A DNA stretch of 64,000 nt from Heterohyrax brucei (Eukaryota > Chordata > Mammalia > Hyracoidea > Procaviidae). The DNA lies in the NCBI GenBank assembly GCA_028571685.1, contig CM053143.1, positions 157,164,329-157,228,328 on the forward strand. Direction: 5' to 3'. The notes beneath the pieces are model-generated. The model ran no database searches and was not told where the DNA came from. It saw only the letters and a list, made by a program, of their open reading frames with translations. Numbering within the stretch: position 1 is the stretch's first letter; every line of letters begins with the position of its first letter. Position numbers and translations under genes: made by a program. Below are positions 36,501-48,500 of this stretch, one piece after another.

Positions 36501-39500
36501 CACCAGAATTGTTGAACTCTCTTTGCTCTTTTGTCTCTTTTATTTCTCTCTCTATATATCCACTGTATTTGATCAGTAGCAACTTTTTTATAATAATTCT
36601 GATGCTGAAAAATGATATAATTAGAAACAAAATAATATGTGGCTTTACATGCTCTCTTTAACTTTTCGTTATTTTGTACCGTCTCGTTATTAGAAAATCA
36701 ATAGTTGTCTTCATAGTTGTGCTAAGCTCAACTTTAATGGAATGGTGGAAATGTAGTGAGCACTTTTTAATGAACATTTCAGTTTGAGAAATGAGTTTTG
36801 TCTCTTAACTCCATAAACTTTGCACAACCGATCATCCAGCCTCCTGGCTTATTAAATCTCCTTAGAAATAGGACTTCTGTTATCAATCTGCAGCCTGAAG
36901 TTATGTCATCAGAAAATGTTCTGGATTTTATTAGACTCTTTCTTGTTTTATTTCTAGCCCTAAATATGTGGGCTTATGCTGATTAAGATAACCATACTCA
37001 TTTATTTTTCACTTGTTGATATTTAAATTCCTAAAGAGTTACGTGAGGATACTACCAGAGATCCTTGTGTTCTACATTATTAGAATCTCCAAATTATATT
37101 TTAAACAGGTTAAAGAAGACCAAGTCAAACAAATGGACATAGAGAATAGCTTTATTACCAAGTGGAAAGACACTCAAGTGAGTAGTAATAGAGAGATCTC
37201 TAAAGAATTTAAATAAATACCCATCCATTGTAAGTGAAGACATTTACTGTGTTTATTTTCAAATTCCTAGTAGGAACAAACTGAAAGTAATTGGGGGGAG
37301 GGAACATTAGACAAAGCAATTTTCTGGTATTCTGCATGATACGTACATGCCAAATGCCAAAACATACTTGTGTAAATTTTTCAAATTATAGAAGAGGAAG
37401 TCAGTATTATTCTGAAATTTTCCAATACAAAATCAAATTTCATATATAAAAACAGTATTGGAAATGCCAGTAGATTTCAAAAGAAGCATCTAAAGCCAAA
37501 AAAATTTTAGAATGAATTGAAAATTCAGACTCCTGAATCTTAATCATTCTTTCTATTACGATTTAGAAAATAGAAAATTACTTCTTATATGCTTTTGCTC
37601 TGCGTTCTCTTGAATGATCGTGTTCACTGGAATGCTTTAATGTGGTCCCTGTAAATACTAATTCTTAAGTCAGCTTTTCTAGATCCTGTCCTGTTTTCCT
37701 CAGTCACAATTGTATTGGATCTGTGTGTTCACATTGGGCTATATTTTTCCAAACTGTCTTTCCTTGTTGATAAATATTCACTGGAACTTCTTAAAGTTTA
37801 TTATTAATCATCTAATAACTGGGACTTATACTGGGTTTCAAGGACCAGTATATGCAGTAGAAGTGGTTCAGATGTTCTCTGTTTATAGGTAGCACTCAGA
37901 AAAAGAGGCAGATGCATTCTTGTTAGACTCTGAGTCTTCTTCAGTTCTCCAGTGTCCATAATTAATGAGAAGAGTCACCAAAGCTGTCATTCTCTGTGAA
38001 GAAGGCTAAATAGAGAAGGCGTCCATTTTTAATGCCTAGATTCCCAAGTACTAATTCTGTGATCATAAATACGTAAGACATAGTTTCTTCCATTTCGACC
38101 TTCAGTAATTTGTGCAACTTCCAGATCAGTTATCTTTCACACTAAAACATCTGTCTCATCATCAATTCTCCTAAGTTGTCAGTTTTTGGAAGGGTTTTAA
38201 CCAAGAAATACAGGGTTTGGTGGGGGCCAAAGAGTAATCTTTGTCGGTATTATGTATATTCCTTTTAGATAAATGTGACTGTCCTGCATTTTTATGTTTT
38301 ATATACCTATTACAATAAAGAAATGAGTCTTGAATGCTTTGTAAATCAGAGTATTTAAGTAAAAATATGAAAGTAATTATCTGTAAAATATAATAATTGG
38401 GAGAGAAAAGTCAAAGACTTTGGAAAAATAGGTTCTTTTCCTTGAGTTTTTCTCCAATCCATTTGAAACTCTAGAATCTTTTCTGACACTCTCTGTCTCA
38501 AGTTTGTGTGAATTTCTTAGCTGCTGTTCTTTTTGGCTTCACTCTCTGAGCTCTTCGTGTTTTCTTTTTTTTTTTTAATTTTGAAGATGTGTCCTTCCAG
38601 AAGAATTGTTTATACAAACATAGTGAAAATCAAAAATGTCAGCTCTGTGTTTTCTTCCCCAAAGTTTTTTGTGTAACATCTAAAGTAGGGAAGAAAAATT
38701 AGAAGTTTTTCTAAGCCTGTAGTACCAGAATAACTAAGAAGACTTCTTCAAAATGTGTTCTTAAATGCTTCCCTCCACAAATTTACTTATTAGATTTTAT
38801 TCTGAACCAAATTTAACTTCAGAATCATCATTTCTCCATTAGGAACATTAGAAAAAAAGTAATGGCTATAATGTCAATGTGTTTATGTACCATAAACCCT
38901 TTCAAGAGCAGTGGTACACAGATACTAGTTAGTTTTTGTACCTGGAGTTCATTGGTAACCTGCTGTCCCACTGGCAGTAGTTGCTGCTGCCAGGTGGACA
39001 TCTGTATAACTAATAGAGAAGAAATGTGTCACAAATTACCATAGTTGGTAAGAGCTATGTTTGCTAACCAAAAGGACAGCAGTTCAGATCCCCCAGGCAC
39101 TCTTTAGAATGTACTCTGTCTTCTAGGTTTGCTGTTAGTCAGAATCGACTTGAGGGTAATGGATTTGATTTGGTTTGGTTTGATATGATGTGGTGCTGAA
39201 TTGATATTTGGATAGGAAAAATATGGAACCTGGAAAAGAAAAATATGTACCTCTGGACTCTGGTAGTAGAAGTAAGGGTATACATATGTGCTAGACTGTA
39301 ATGGCAGGATTTGTGGGATGAGGTTAGAAAAACTACATTACCTGCTCAAAATTTAAATACGCTCAATGATTCAACATGCATTCCATTAATGAAAACACAT
39401 GATATCAACAAGAAATTCAACACAGAGAAAAATTGAGTCTTGAAAAGTTTAAAATTTTTTTTTGAAAAATTCTACTCAAAAGATTTCTCATAGATACAGA

Positions 39501-42500
39501 TGATTGTTTGTTAACTTTATCCACATTATTGTGTCTGGAAAGTACTGAGCTTTTTAATTTCTAACTGGTATCTTCATTTATTATATCTTCTAAAACAGTG
39601 GTCCAACTAACTTAACACTTAATGCTTGGCCAAAGATTATTATAATAAAAATTTATTCCTATAATCTGTGTACTCTTTCACTTCAAGTTATTTTTTTCTT
39701 GATGAATTTACTTTTTTTACTTTTTCTATTTGTATTTTAAATATAGCTTTTACCCAATTTTTCCTCAAGTTTCAGTTTTTGGACATATCTCTGAAAATTT
39801 AGTAGGACTTAATTTTCCTTTTAACCATCAGTATTATGACTTAATATTCCTTTTAATTATTGGTATTATTTCCTTTTAATTACTGGTACTACAGCCTAAA
39901 ACAGAATTGATTTGACTCATCTTCTCTCCTCATTTTGTTTATCCTGTAACATATGTGTGATCACTCTTAGAGCTTCTCTTGTAGTCAGCATCCTTCATCT
40001 ACAGCTAGATTCTTTATTTCTGTAAGAATGTGAGGGTATTCTAGGACACTAAATAAAAGATTAAAATCTGCATAGTGATTGTTGCTATTTATGACATTTG
40101 TGTGGATTTGTTATCCCTGATTGATCATATATGAAATACAGGGATCATTATACTTGTTAACATGGGAATTGAATTCAATTCATTATTATGAAACAGAAAC
40201 ATAACTAAGATTTTATGAGCTTCTTAAGTGCCTTTCATGTAGTGTTGCAACACACTTGTACACAGGCTTTGTTTACATTTGCCTTGTTCTAGGTTTCACA
40301 GGCTGGAGACTTGTTAATTGAAGTGTATGTTGAAAAGAAAGATCCTGACTGCAGTATCATAATTCGGGTGAGTCTTGGAGATGGGTACAAATGTACTCTT
40401 GAAAATCGCAAGTGTTAGAATTAATCTGTATGTGCTATATTTCCCAGTGTTTCTTACATTTTATGTTACGTCTCCAATATAAACCATTATTAGTGGCACT
40501 TGGCTAATGACACAAGTTACCTCTGGAATTCTATGATTTGGTGGTTTAGAAAGAGGACACGTTAGGTGATTTAGGTGATGGTTAGGATTTTCTAAGTGTC
40601 CTGGAAAATAACGGAGTGCAAATGCTCGCTCCTACCGTCTTAGCTGCGTAATGGTAAGCAGCTGTATGAGGCTCATTTTTCACCTGTAAAATGAAGGAAA
40701 ATTAGATCATAGTACTGGCATGAGAACTCAGTAAGACAGTACATGCAAACCACTTAGCAGATTGCATGACATGTCGTGAATGTTCAGTGAATAACTGGTA
40801 CTACAACTGATATTAGTAAGCTGACTCTGTTGTGTTAAATGTTAGCTGCCAGTCTCAATTTATTTGAATATTGGATAGCTTTTCTTCCTTGAGAATATTG
40901 ATTATTTTTTCTAAAGGAAAAATAGTTCTTATGATACTATACTCATTAATAAGTGTAGGGTTTTCTCTGGGAGGAATAAAGATCTGGCACATAACAAGAG
41001 AGATGCAACGTTAGCTCCTTTATCTTTTTTAAAGTCAAGGATTAAACAGTCTCATCATGAGGTACTTCTGAACTTTAGTTTTATTAAATATATTAAAATC
41101 GTTAATTTATCTAATTTTAATGAATGTGTACTGGGACTGTTTGACACTGCTTACCTTACTTAGACTATAGAACTTTAGCACAGTAGTCATAGGCACTGTG
41201 GTCATAGGCTTTGACCTCTCAGAGCAATTATTTCTCCTCTCCACTGTTTACTGAAAAAAAACATACCTGTGCCCGTTGAATTGGTTCCAACTCACAGCGA
41301 CCCTATAGGACAGAGTAAAACTGCCCCTTGGGGTTTCCAAGGCTGTGATATTTACAGAAGTAGACTGCTACACCTTCCTCCCATGGAGGGGCTAGTGGGT
41401 TCAAATGGCGAACATCTCCGTTAGCAGCTGAGTGTTTAACTCCTGCGTCACCAGGGCTCATTTTCTCCACTCCTTAGCCATGAGGCACTTCTGATACTTA
41501 GTGTTTGATATAGATCGTAATGAAATTAAGGAGCAATTAACAGGTTGAATAATAGAGTTCATCACTAATGCTAGAAAAGCTATTCAGAATATGTGACTTA
41601 ACTCTGTTGCTGTTAAGTGCCACCTCATGGGGACCCTATGTACAACAGAAGGAAACACTGCCTGATCCTGTACCGTCCACAGGACTTCACTCTATCTTCA
41701 TATAAACCTTTTATCAGCGCAATTTAATGACATTTTTCTTATGGAGCTATAACAAGTCGTACTTGAGCAAAATTCTCCTGTCGTTCTAGGTATATTCAGA
41801 TAAAGGACTCTCTACTTTGACGTAGCAACTCCAAATGATTTTACAAAATGTAACAAATACAAAAAAAATTATTAACTTGTTGATTTATTAAGACTTTGTA
41901 AAACCCTCTAGTTACAGTTATCTCAGATGATTGTTACTTCATTCCAAAGAGGTATTTGAAGCAAGTGATGTCCCAAATTTGTAGGAAGAGAAACTCAGGG
42001 GTGTAGGGGGGTGGTATGGCTAGTGCTCTAACTTGCTCTTCCTAATTCAAACCTGGTCTTTATTTTACTGATCTGTATTATCCTTGCAGTAATTATTTCC
42101 AAACTGTGTTCTATAGAATCTTTGTGTTACAAGAGTGGAGGTCATGTCTCCTACTTCAACTAGAGACGTCTCCTACCTACCTGTTTTGCAGATTTGCTAT
42201 CTTAGCAGTTCATTAATTTGAGAACGGGCTGTACATCTTACAATTTTGAAGTCAGTAGAAATTGAAGTGAGCCCTCTGTTCATGTTTCTTGCTGCTCAAG
42301 TTCTTCACTGTTCCCAGATCCTGCTTCTGTTTGTTTTAAGTATACATCTCATTGGGCTTTTGTAAATAGAATTCACTAGACTGTATGGTGTAATTAATAC
42401 ATCCCAAAGAAAGCACCAAGTTCCATGAAGTGCAAAAGTGAGACTATATGAGTTCCCTGTAATGAAAAATGTTGGTAGTCTGTATGTGTGCTACAGCTGA

Positions 42501-45500
42501 TGAGCAGTAATGGGCAGGAAAAGTAGAAATGTGCACGTTCCTTTTTGAATACATTTTCTAGTAGGAATGTACTTTTACTGAGTTATGCAAACTAAATTGA
42601 AGTCTTCAGTATTCTAATTCTTAAAATTTCTTCTTTTTGTTTAATATTATAACTTAATTCTAATTGACGTAAGCCAGCTTGATTTTGGCTAGCATGCACT
42701 TACAATTGGCAAAAATAAAAACATGAGAAAATGAATCAAAAACCCAAAAGTCCCTAAAGAGGGTGGTGTGCTTACATACTAGCCTTCGTTTTCGGGACCC
42801 TTGTAACACTATATCCCCAATTGGCAGTGCAGATTTTGCTGTGACCTGAAATCCTGGTTCCAGCGTGTTTTGGTTTCCCACCTTCTTCCACTTGGCATGA
42901 CATGTACATCTCAGACAGTTAAAACCCTAGGCCGTTAGGCGTGGTGAGCCTGCAGTTGCCTGTAACATTTAGGGCCTGAACTGAATGTACCAAGCTACTC
43001 TGAATTGTTGATTGTAGAAATGACAAGTGAAAAGTTTCACTGCTAGAAGACAATCAGACTCTCCTGGGTGTAGCTAAGTATAGTCTTCGCCTCTCACTAA
43101 TCTGATTGGTCACTCAGTGAAAGAAAAATATTCTTCCTGATTGTATCTGTGTTATAATATCCCTTTGCCTTTGTATTAAAATGTATTATATTTTAGGGAA
43201 AAGAACTGAAGATGCTGTTTCTTTGTGTATAGAGAAACTAGTTAAATTTATTAGGAAGAAACGTAGGGCCTCCAAATGTGCTGTATGGATTGACAACCAG
43301 TGACAGCAGTAGTAGGCTCACATGTAACAATTATATGTGAGGATGGTGCAGGACTGCGCAGAGTTTGGTTTAGTTAGACGTAAGGTCGCAACAAGTCAAA
43401 ACCCATTCATGGCAACTAACAACACTGTGGTGTATGGGTAATATTGCTGCCCTAGCATAGACTGTTTGTTTGTTGACATATCCTCTGAGGAAATTTTGCT
43501 TTTCTTGTAGGTATCACCTGTAATGGAAGCAGAAGAACTGACTAATGATATATTAGCAATAAAAAATATCGCACCTAAAAAAGGTGACATCTGGGCCACA
43601 TTTGAAGTCATTGAAAATGAAGAGCTAGGTGAGTTTTCATGCTAGGGTTTCTTAATTTTTTTTTAAGTATGAAAAATACTGTCTTTCTGCAATATTGTTA
43701 CTAAAATTTCACGTTTCAGTAAGTAAAGTGTCTTCCAATAAGAATGTCCTATTTTTGATAGCTCATGGCAACCGTATTTGTGAAGCTCTAGTGGCCATAT
43801 TTATCACTTTTTTAAATGAATCTTGACATATAGCCATGAAAAGTTACACAATTCCACAACATGTAGAAATTATTAATAAGTTTATTACCAAAATGGGTGT
43901 TTTCCTTTGCCAAACATTCCGTGCATGTAATTGTCCCACCAAGAGAACAGTTCAAGGTTTAATCAAAAAATTTGAGACAGCCAGGTCTGTTGCCAATCAG
44001 AGAACACCTGTGTGTCATGAACCACATGTTTGAATGAAATCATTGCCACCATTCATCAGAGTGTACACGATAATCCATCCCAATCAATTTCTAGCCAGGC
44101 ACAAGAATGTGGCCATTTGTCAACCATAATTTGGCAGATTTGGTATGTGGACTTGAAACGTTTCCCTTACAAAATTGTTTTAACTCAAGAACTAAAGTCC
44201 ACCAACTATAGTTTGTGCCATACATTTGCTCTCTGGGCTCTGGAGCAATTGAAAGTTGACCCTGCTTTTGGCTGAAACATCATCTTCAGTGACAAGGCTC
44301 GTTTTTGGATGAATGGTTTTCTCATTTGGAGCAATGAGAATCCAGTGTAGTTTCAAGAACATCCACTTCATCCCCCCAAAATTACCGTTTGGTGAAGATT
44401 ATGGTGCAGTGGAATCATTGGCTGTTATTTTTTCCAAGATGAACTAAGAAAGGCTGTTGATCATCAATGGCAAAAGATACTGGGCTATAATAACTGATTA
44501 TTTTGGGTCCTATTTGGAAGATGCCATGGCCACCATTTACCTAAAGTTCTTTTCCATACATAATGTCATAAAATGTACTTCAAAATAAGAAAACAATTAA
44601 AATGGTATCATTTACACAACTTGTTTTATTTGAGTTCAAAGATGGGACACCCTTATTGGAAGACTTTTTATGAACATCTTACTATAATTTTTTTTCTACC
44701 TCAGTATAAGTCATGAAATATGTTATCCCACCTAAGGTTACTTTCCTATGATTTTACTCATCAGGATAATTAGATTATTTTATGTACTTTAAAAATAGAA
44801 TATAAAGCATTAGATGTCTATGTGTCTGCCTCAGGGACTTTGTGTATAGGGATGAACAATTTGATTTATCACTACATTCTAAATGTCACCACCACCATTC
44901 ACCTTACTTATGCATGCCGCTTACTTCATATGAACAAAGAAAAAACTTTTTTTTTGTTTTTAACTTTTACCTTTGCGTGTATCTTTAGTGGATCAAGTAT
45001 TTTTGTTATCTTTCATTCCAAAGACACTGAAGGATAAAGCTTTCAAAACACCTGAATTACCCTAATAGTCAGGTGCTCAATAAACTTAATATTCTAATGA
45101 CACCATTTGGTTTTAAAGACCTTGAGGCCAAAAAAGAAAGAAAAGAAAACAAGATGCAGAGAGTCTTTGTGCCTTAATCATCTCTATGGCTGATACTAAG
45201 GTCTTCAGACCCTTTCTGGTATGGCTATCAAACTGCCAAAAATTAAATCTTGCCACCTGAAAGCTGAAGATAAAAATTAAAATCCAACGTTGAAACACCT
45301 CATGGTATGTTTTTAGGAGTGTTATAGTGAGTGTTAGAAAGGACTTATCAAATACTCTGTATTTTATCATTGTATCTTGGTATTTTTATTCCTTTTATTA
45401 TGTACAATTCTTTATTTGATTTGTATTGAAATGATGGTTTTCAGTTTACACTGCCAAGATTGAATGGCTATGGTGCTTTGATGTCCTTTGTTTCTGCACA

Positions 45501-48500
45501 GTACCTCCCCAACAGTCAAGCTTGGTCTTCCCCATTCAGGAAAACTGCTCTGGAAAATGACTCCTATGACCTCTAGCTTGCAAATCTAATGGAACTGCTT
45601 TGCAATCTACTTGTTCTTTTCATGGGATGTTTTGTTAAACGTTTTTCTGTATCTCATTTGTAGTCCTTTTTCTTCTCTTCCCTAAATGTTGAGTTTGCCC
45701 TGCTCTAATCTCCTTTTCTTCATTTTGACCTTCTTCATTTTATTTATAGATAATCTTTTCCATTGTTTTTGCCTGACAGACACATCTAAACATTTTTTTT
45801 TCTTTTCCGAAATCCATTTTTGTTACTGTTGTTAGCTTCCACTGAGTTAGCCCCTGGCTGGTAGCTACCCTAGCACAACAGGATGGAACCATCATGATCT
45901 GTACGGTTTTCATTGACTGATTTATGTAGATCGCCATGTCTAAGTGCTGCTGAAAACCGTTTATTATCATAGCCACATGCAAGCCTCCACTGACAGATGG
46001 GTGTAGCTGCCTTTACATGGGTTAACCAAGAACTGACCCTTAGTCTCTTGCATGGAAGGGAACCACCACTGCCCCCTAAGTATACCTTTACCCTTTCTCT
46101 CTTTGGCCCACTGAAAGGACCCCCAACAGGGGAGACCCCTCCTCAAGTCACAGGGGACGGCATAACCCCAATCAGTCACGAAGTCTGCAGCTTGATGCAA
46201 CAGCAAGAGGTTTTTATTCCAGCGCACTGGGGCTCAATCCATACTCTTGTCAGAGTAGAGGGAATGGGCCCCGAACAAGAAAAGTACAGAGTATATAAAG
46301 GCAGGGTCTTACATTCTTGGGGGAGGTGGGGCTGGGGAAGGTTCCGCATGGGGTTGGTTTGTATTAGCTCAGGGCTAAGGCGGATATTTCAGGTGCATTT
46401 ACTTCCTGGTATTTCTGAAACTAGCCTTTTTGGGTAAGTTCCTTCTTGTTATTCCCAAAACCAGCCTTTTTGGGTAAGTTCCTGGAACTCTGAAGGGGGA
46501 TTGGTTCTATATTGTCCTATTGTTTCTAAAAGTAGTTCTGGTGGTTAGGGAAGTGGCCCTTCCCATTTTCGTTCAACAGTCAGGAATGTATGGGCTGAGT
46601 GCTCGGGGGGCGGGTAACTAGAGGAAAGTTGTAAAAAGATCTTTTTCCTTACAACAAATTTTTCCCTAACACCACCTGCTTATTTCCGTTAGAATCTAAG
46701 GATATCATTGCACTTTGGCATATTTCTTTTACGGTGCTCATCACATGGATGTATGTTTGTGTTCACAACAGATTCCTGAATGGAGAGACTCTGTCTTTTT
46801 TGAATCTCTAGTGTCTAAAACTAAGCATTTATCCTGAGTATGCAGCATTAGAGACTAGAATGAGAAAGTTGGAAAAAAAGAAGAAGGATTAGTTAGTGGA
46901 AAATAAAGCCCGATGATGAAGATGACATTGGAGATTGCATGATTATATTTCACAAGACCAACTAGTTCATCACTGAAAATACTATTTTCAACAACAAAAA
47001 TATCAACTATACATGTAGACCTCACCAGATGAAATACACGGGAATCGAATCAACTAAATCTTTACAAAAGGATGATGGAAAAGATTGGTATCAACTGTCA
47101 GAACAAGGCCATGGTCCAGCTGTGGAATAAACTGTCAGTTACTTATATGCAAGTTAAAGCTGAAATTGAAGAAAAGTCAAACAAGTTCCTGAGAGCCAAG
47201 GTATGACCCTGAGTATATCCCACTTGAATTTAGAGACCATCTCAAGAATTAATTTGACCATTGAACAATAATGCTTAAATACCAGATGATATCAAGGACA
47301 TCACACATGAAGAAGCAAGAGGTTATTAGAAGGACAGGAAGAAAAAAAAGGCCACAATATCAGAAGAGAGTCTTCACCTTGCCCTTGAATGTCAGATATT
47401 TAAAGTGAAAGGAAGAAGGGATAAAGTGAAAGAACTGAACAGAAGATTTCAAACAGCAGCTCCAGAAGACAAAATGAAGTGCTGTGACCTACCCTCAACA
47501 AGATGGATTGATGCAATAGCTATAACAATGGACTCAAACATAACAATGATTGTGAGGATAGATCAAAACTAGGCAGTGTTTTATGCCACTATAGACAGGG
47601 TAACTGTGAGTTGGAATCAGTATAGATAATACCTAACAGCAACAAAAACTCTGTGTGTGTGTGTGTGTATCTATATATAAAGATGTAGAGAGAGAACTAA
47701 AAGAGAAGAAAATGCTCAGCATTCCTGCAGCAGAAAGAATTGAAGAAAAAATTCAAGCCTTGAATTGCAACGTTGAAGGATTCTACGGGGAAAATATCAA
47801 ATGACACCAGAACCCTCCAAAGAAAAATGTAAGGAATAGAGTCTTTATACTAGAAAGAAATTATCAATATTCATCTACTTTAGGGGAGGTAGCACATGAT
47901 CAAGATCCATTGATGCTGAAGGAAGATCCATGCTACACTGAAGGCAGTGGTGAAAAACAAGCCTCCAGGAATTGACCGAATACTGATGAAGGTATCTCAG
48001 CAAACTGATGCAGTATTGATGGTACTCACTTGTCTGTGCCATAAAATAAGGAAGACAGCCACCTGATGAACAGACTTGAATAAATCCATGTTTGTGCACA
48101 TTCCAAAAAAAGATGATCCAACCAGATGTGGAAATTATCAAAAGCATCATCAATATCATACACAAGTAAAATTTTGCTGAAGATAATTCCAAATAAATTG
48201 CAGTGGTACATTAAGAGGGAACTGTCAGAAAATCAAGCTGGATTCAGAAAAGGATGTGGAACAAGCAGTATCATTACTAATGTCATAGGGATCTGGGCTG
48301 AAAACAGATAATAATAGATCTTTTACCTGTGTTTTATTGACTATGCAAAGGCATTTAACTGTGTAGATTATAACAAATTACGGATAACATTGTGAAGAAT
48401 GGGAATTCCAGAACAATTAATTGTGCTTATGAGGAACATGTACGTGAGCCAACAAGCTGCCCTTCAGACAGAACAAGGGGACGTTGAGTGGTTTAAAGTT

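Larger units (their letters stand above)
35287..37108. other. ARAP2 intron, 1.8 kb
   Basis: Begins gtaaat and ends ttaaacag. It contains two plus-strand AfroSINEs (35869-36088 and 36244-36398). The rest, 35410-35860 and 36400-37100, is AT-rich with no recognised element. Confidence 0.85.
40368..43510. other. ARAP2 intron, 3.1 kb
   Basis: Begins gtgagt and ends tttcttgtag. It has a MIR-like stretch near 40615-40800, an AfroSINE with target-site repeats at 41246-41463, an RTE 3' fragment at 41602-41690, a possible second MIR near 41945-42075 and a short SINE/RTE tail near 43383-43428. I recognise nothing in 42080-43380. Confidence 0.85.

Noticed and set aside
45997-46437. 146-residue plus-strand ORF
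   Set aside because: It runs across the end of a SINE and into a solo LTR lying on the other strand. It has no domain and no conserved start, so it is chance.
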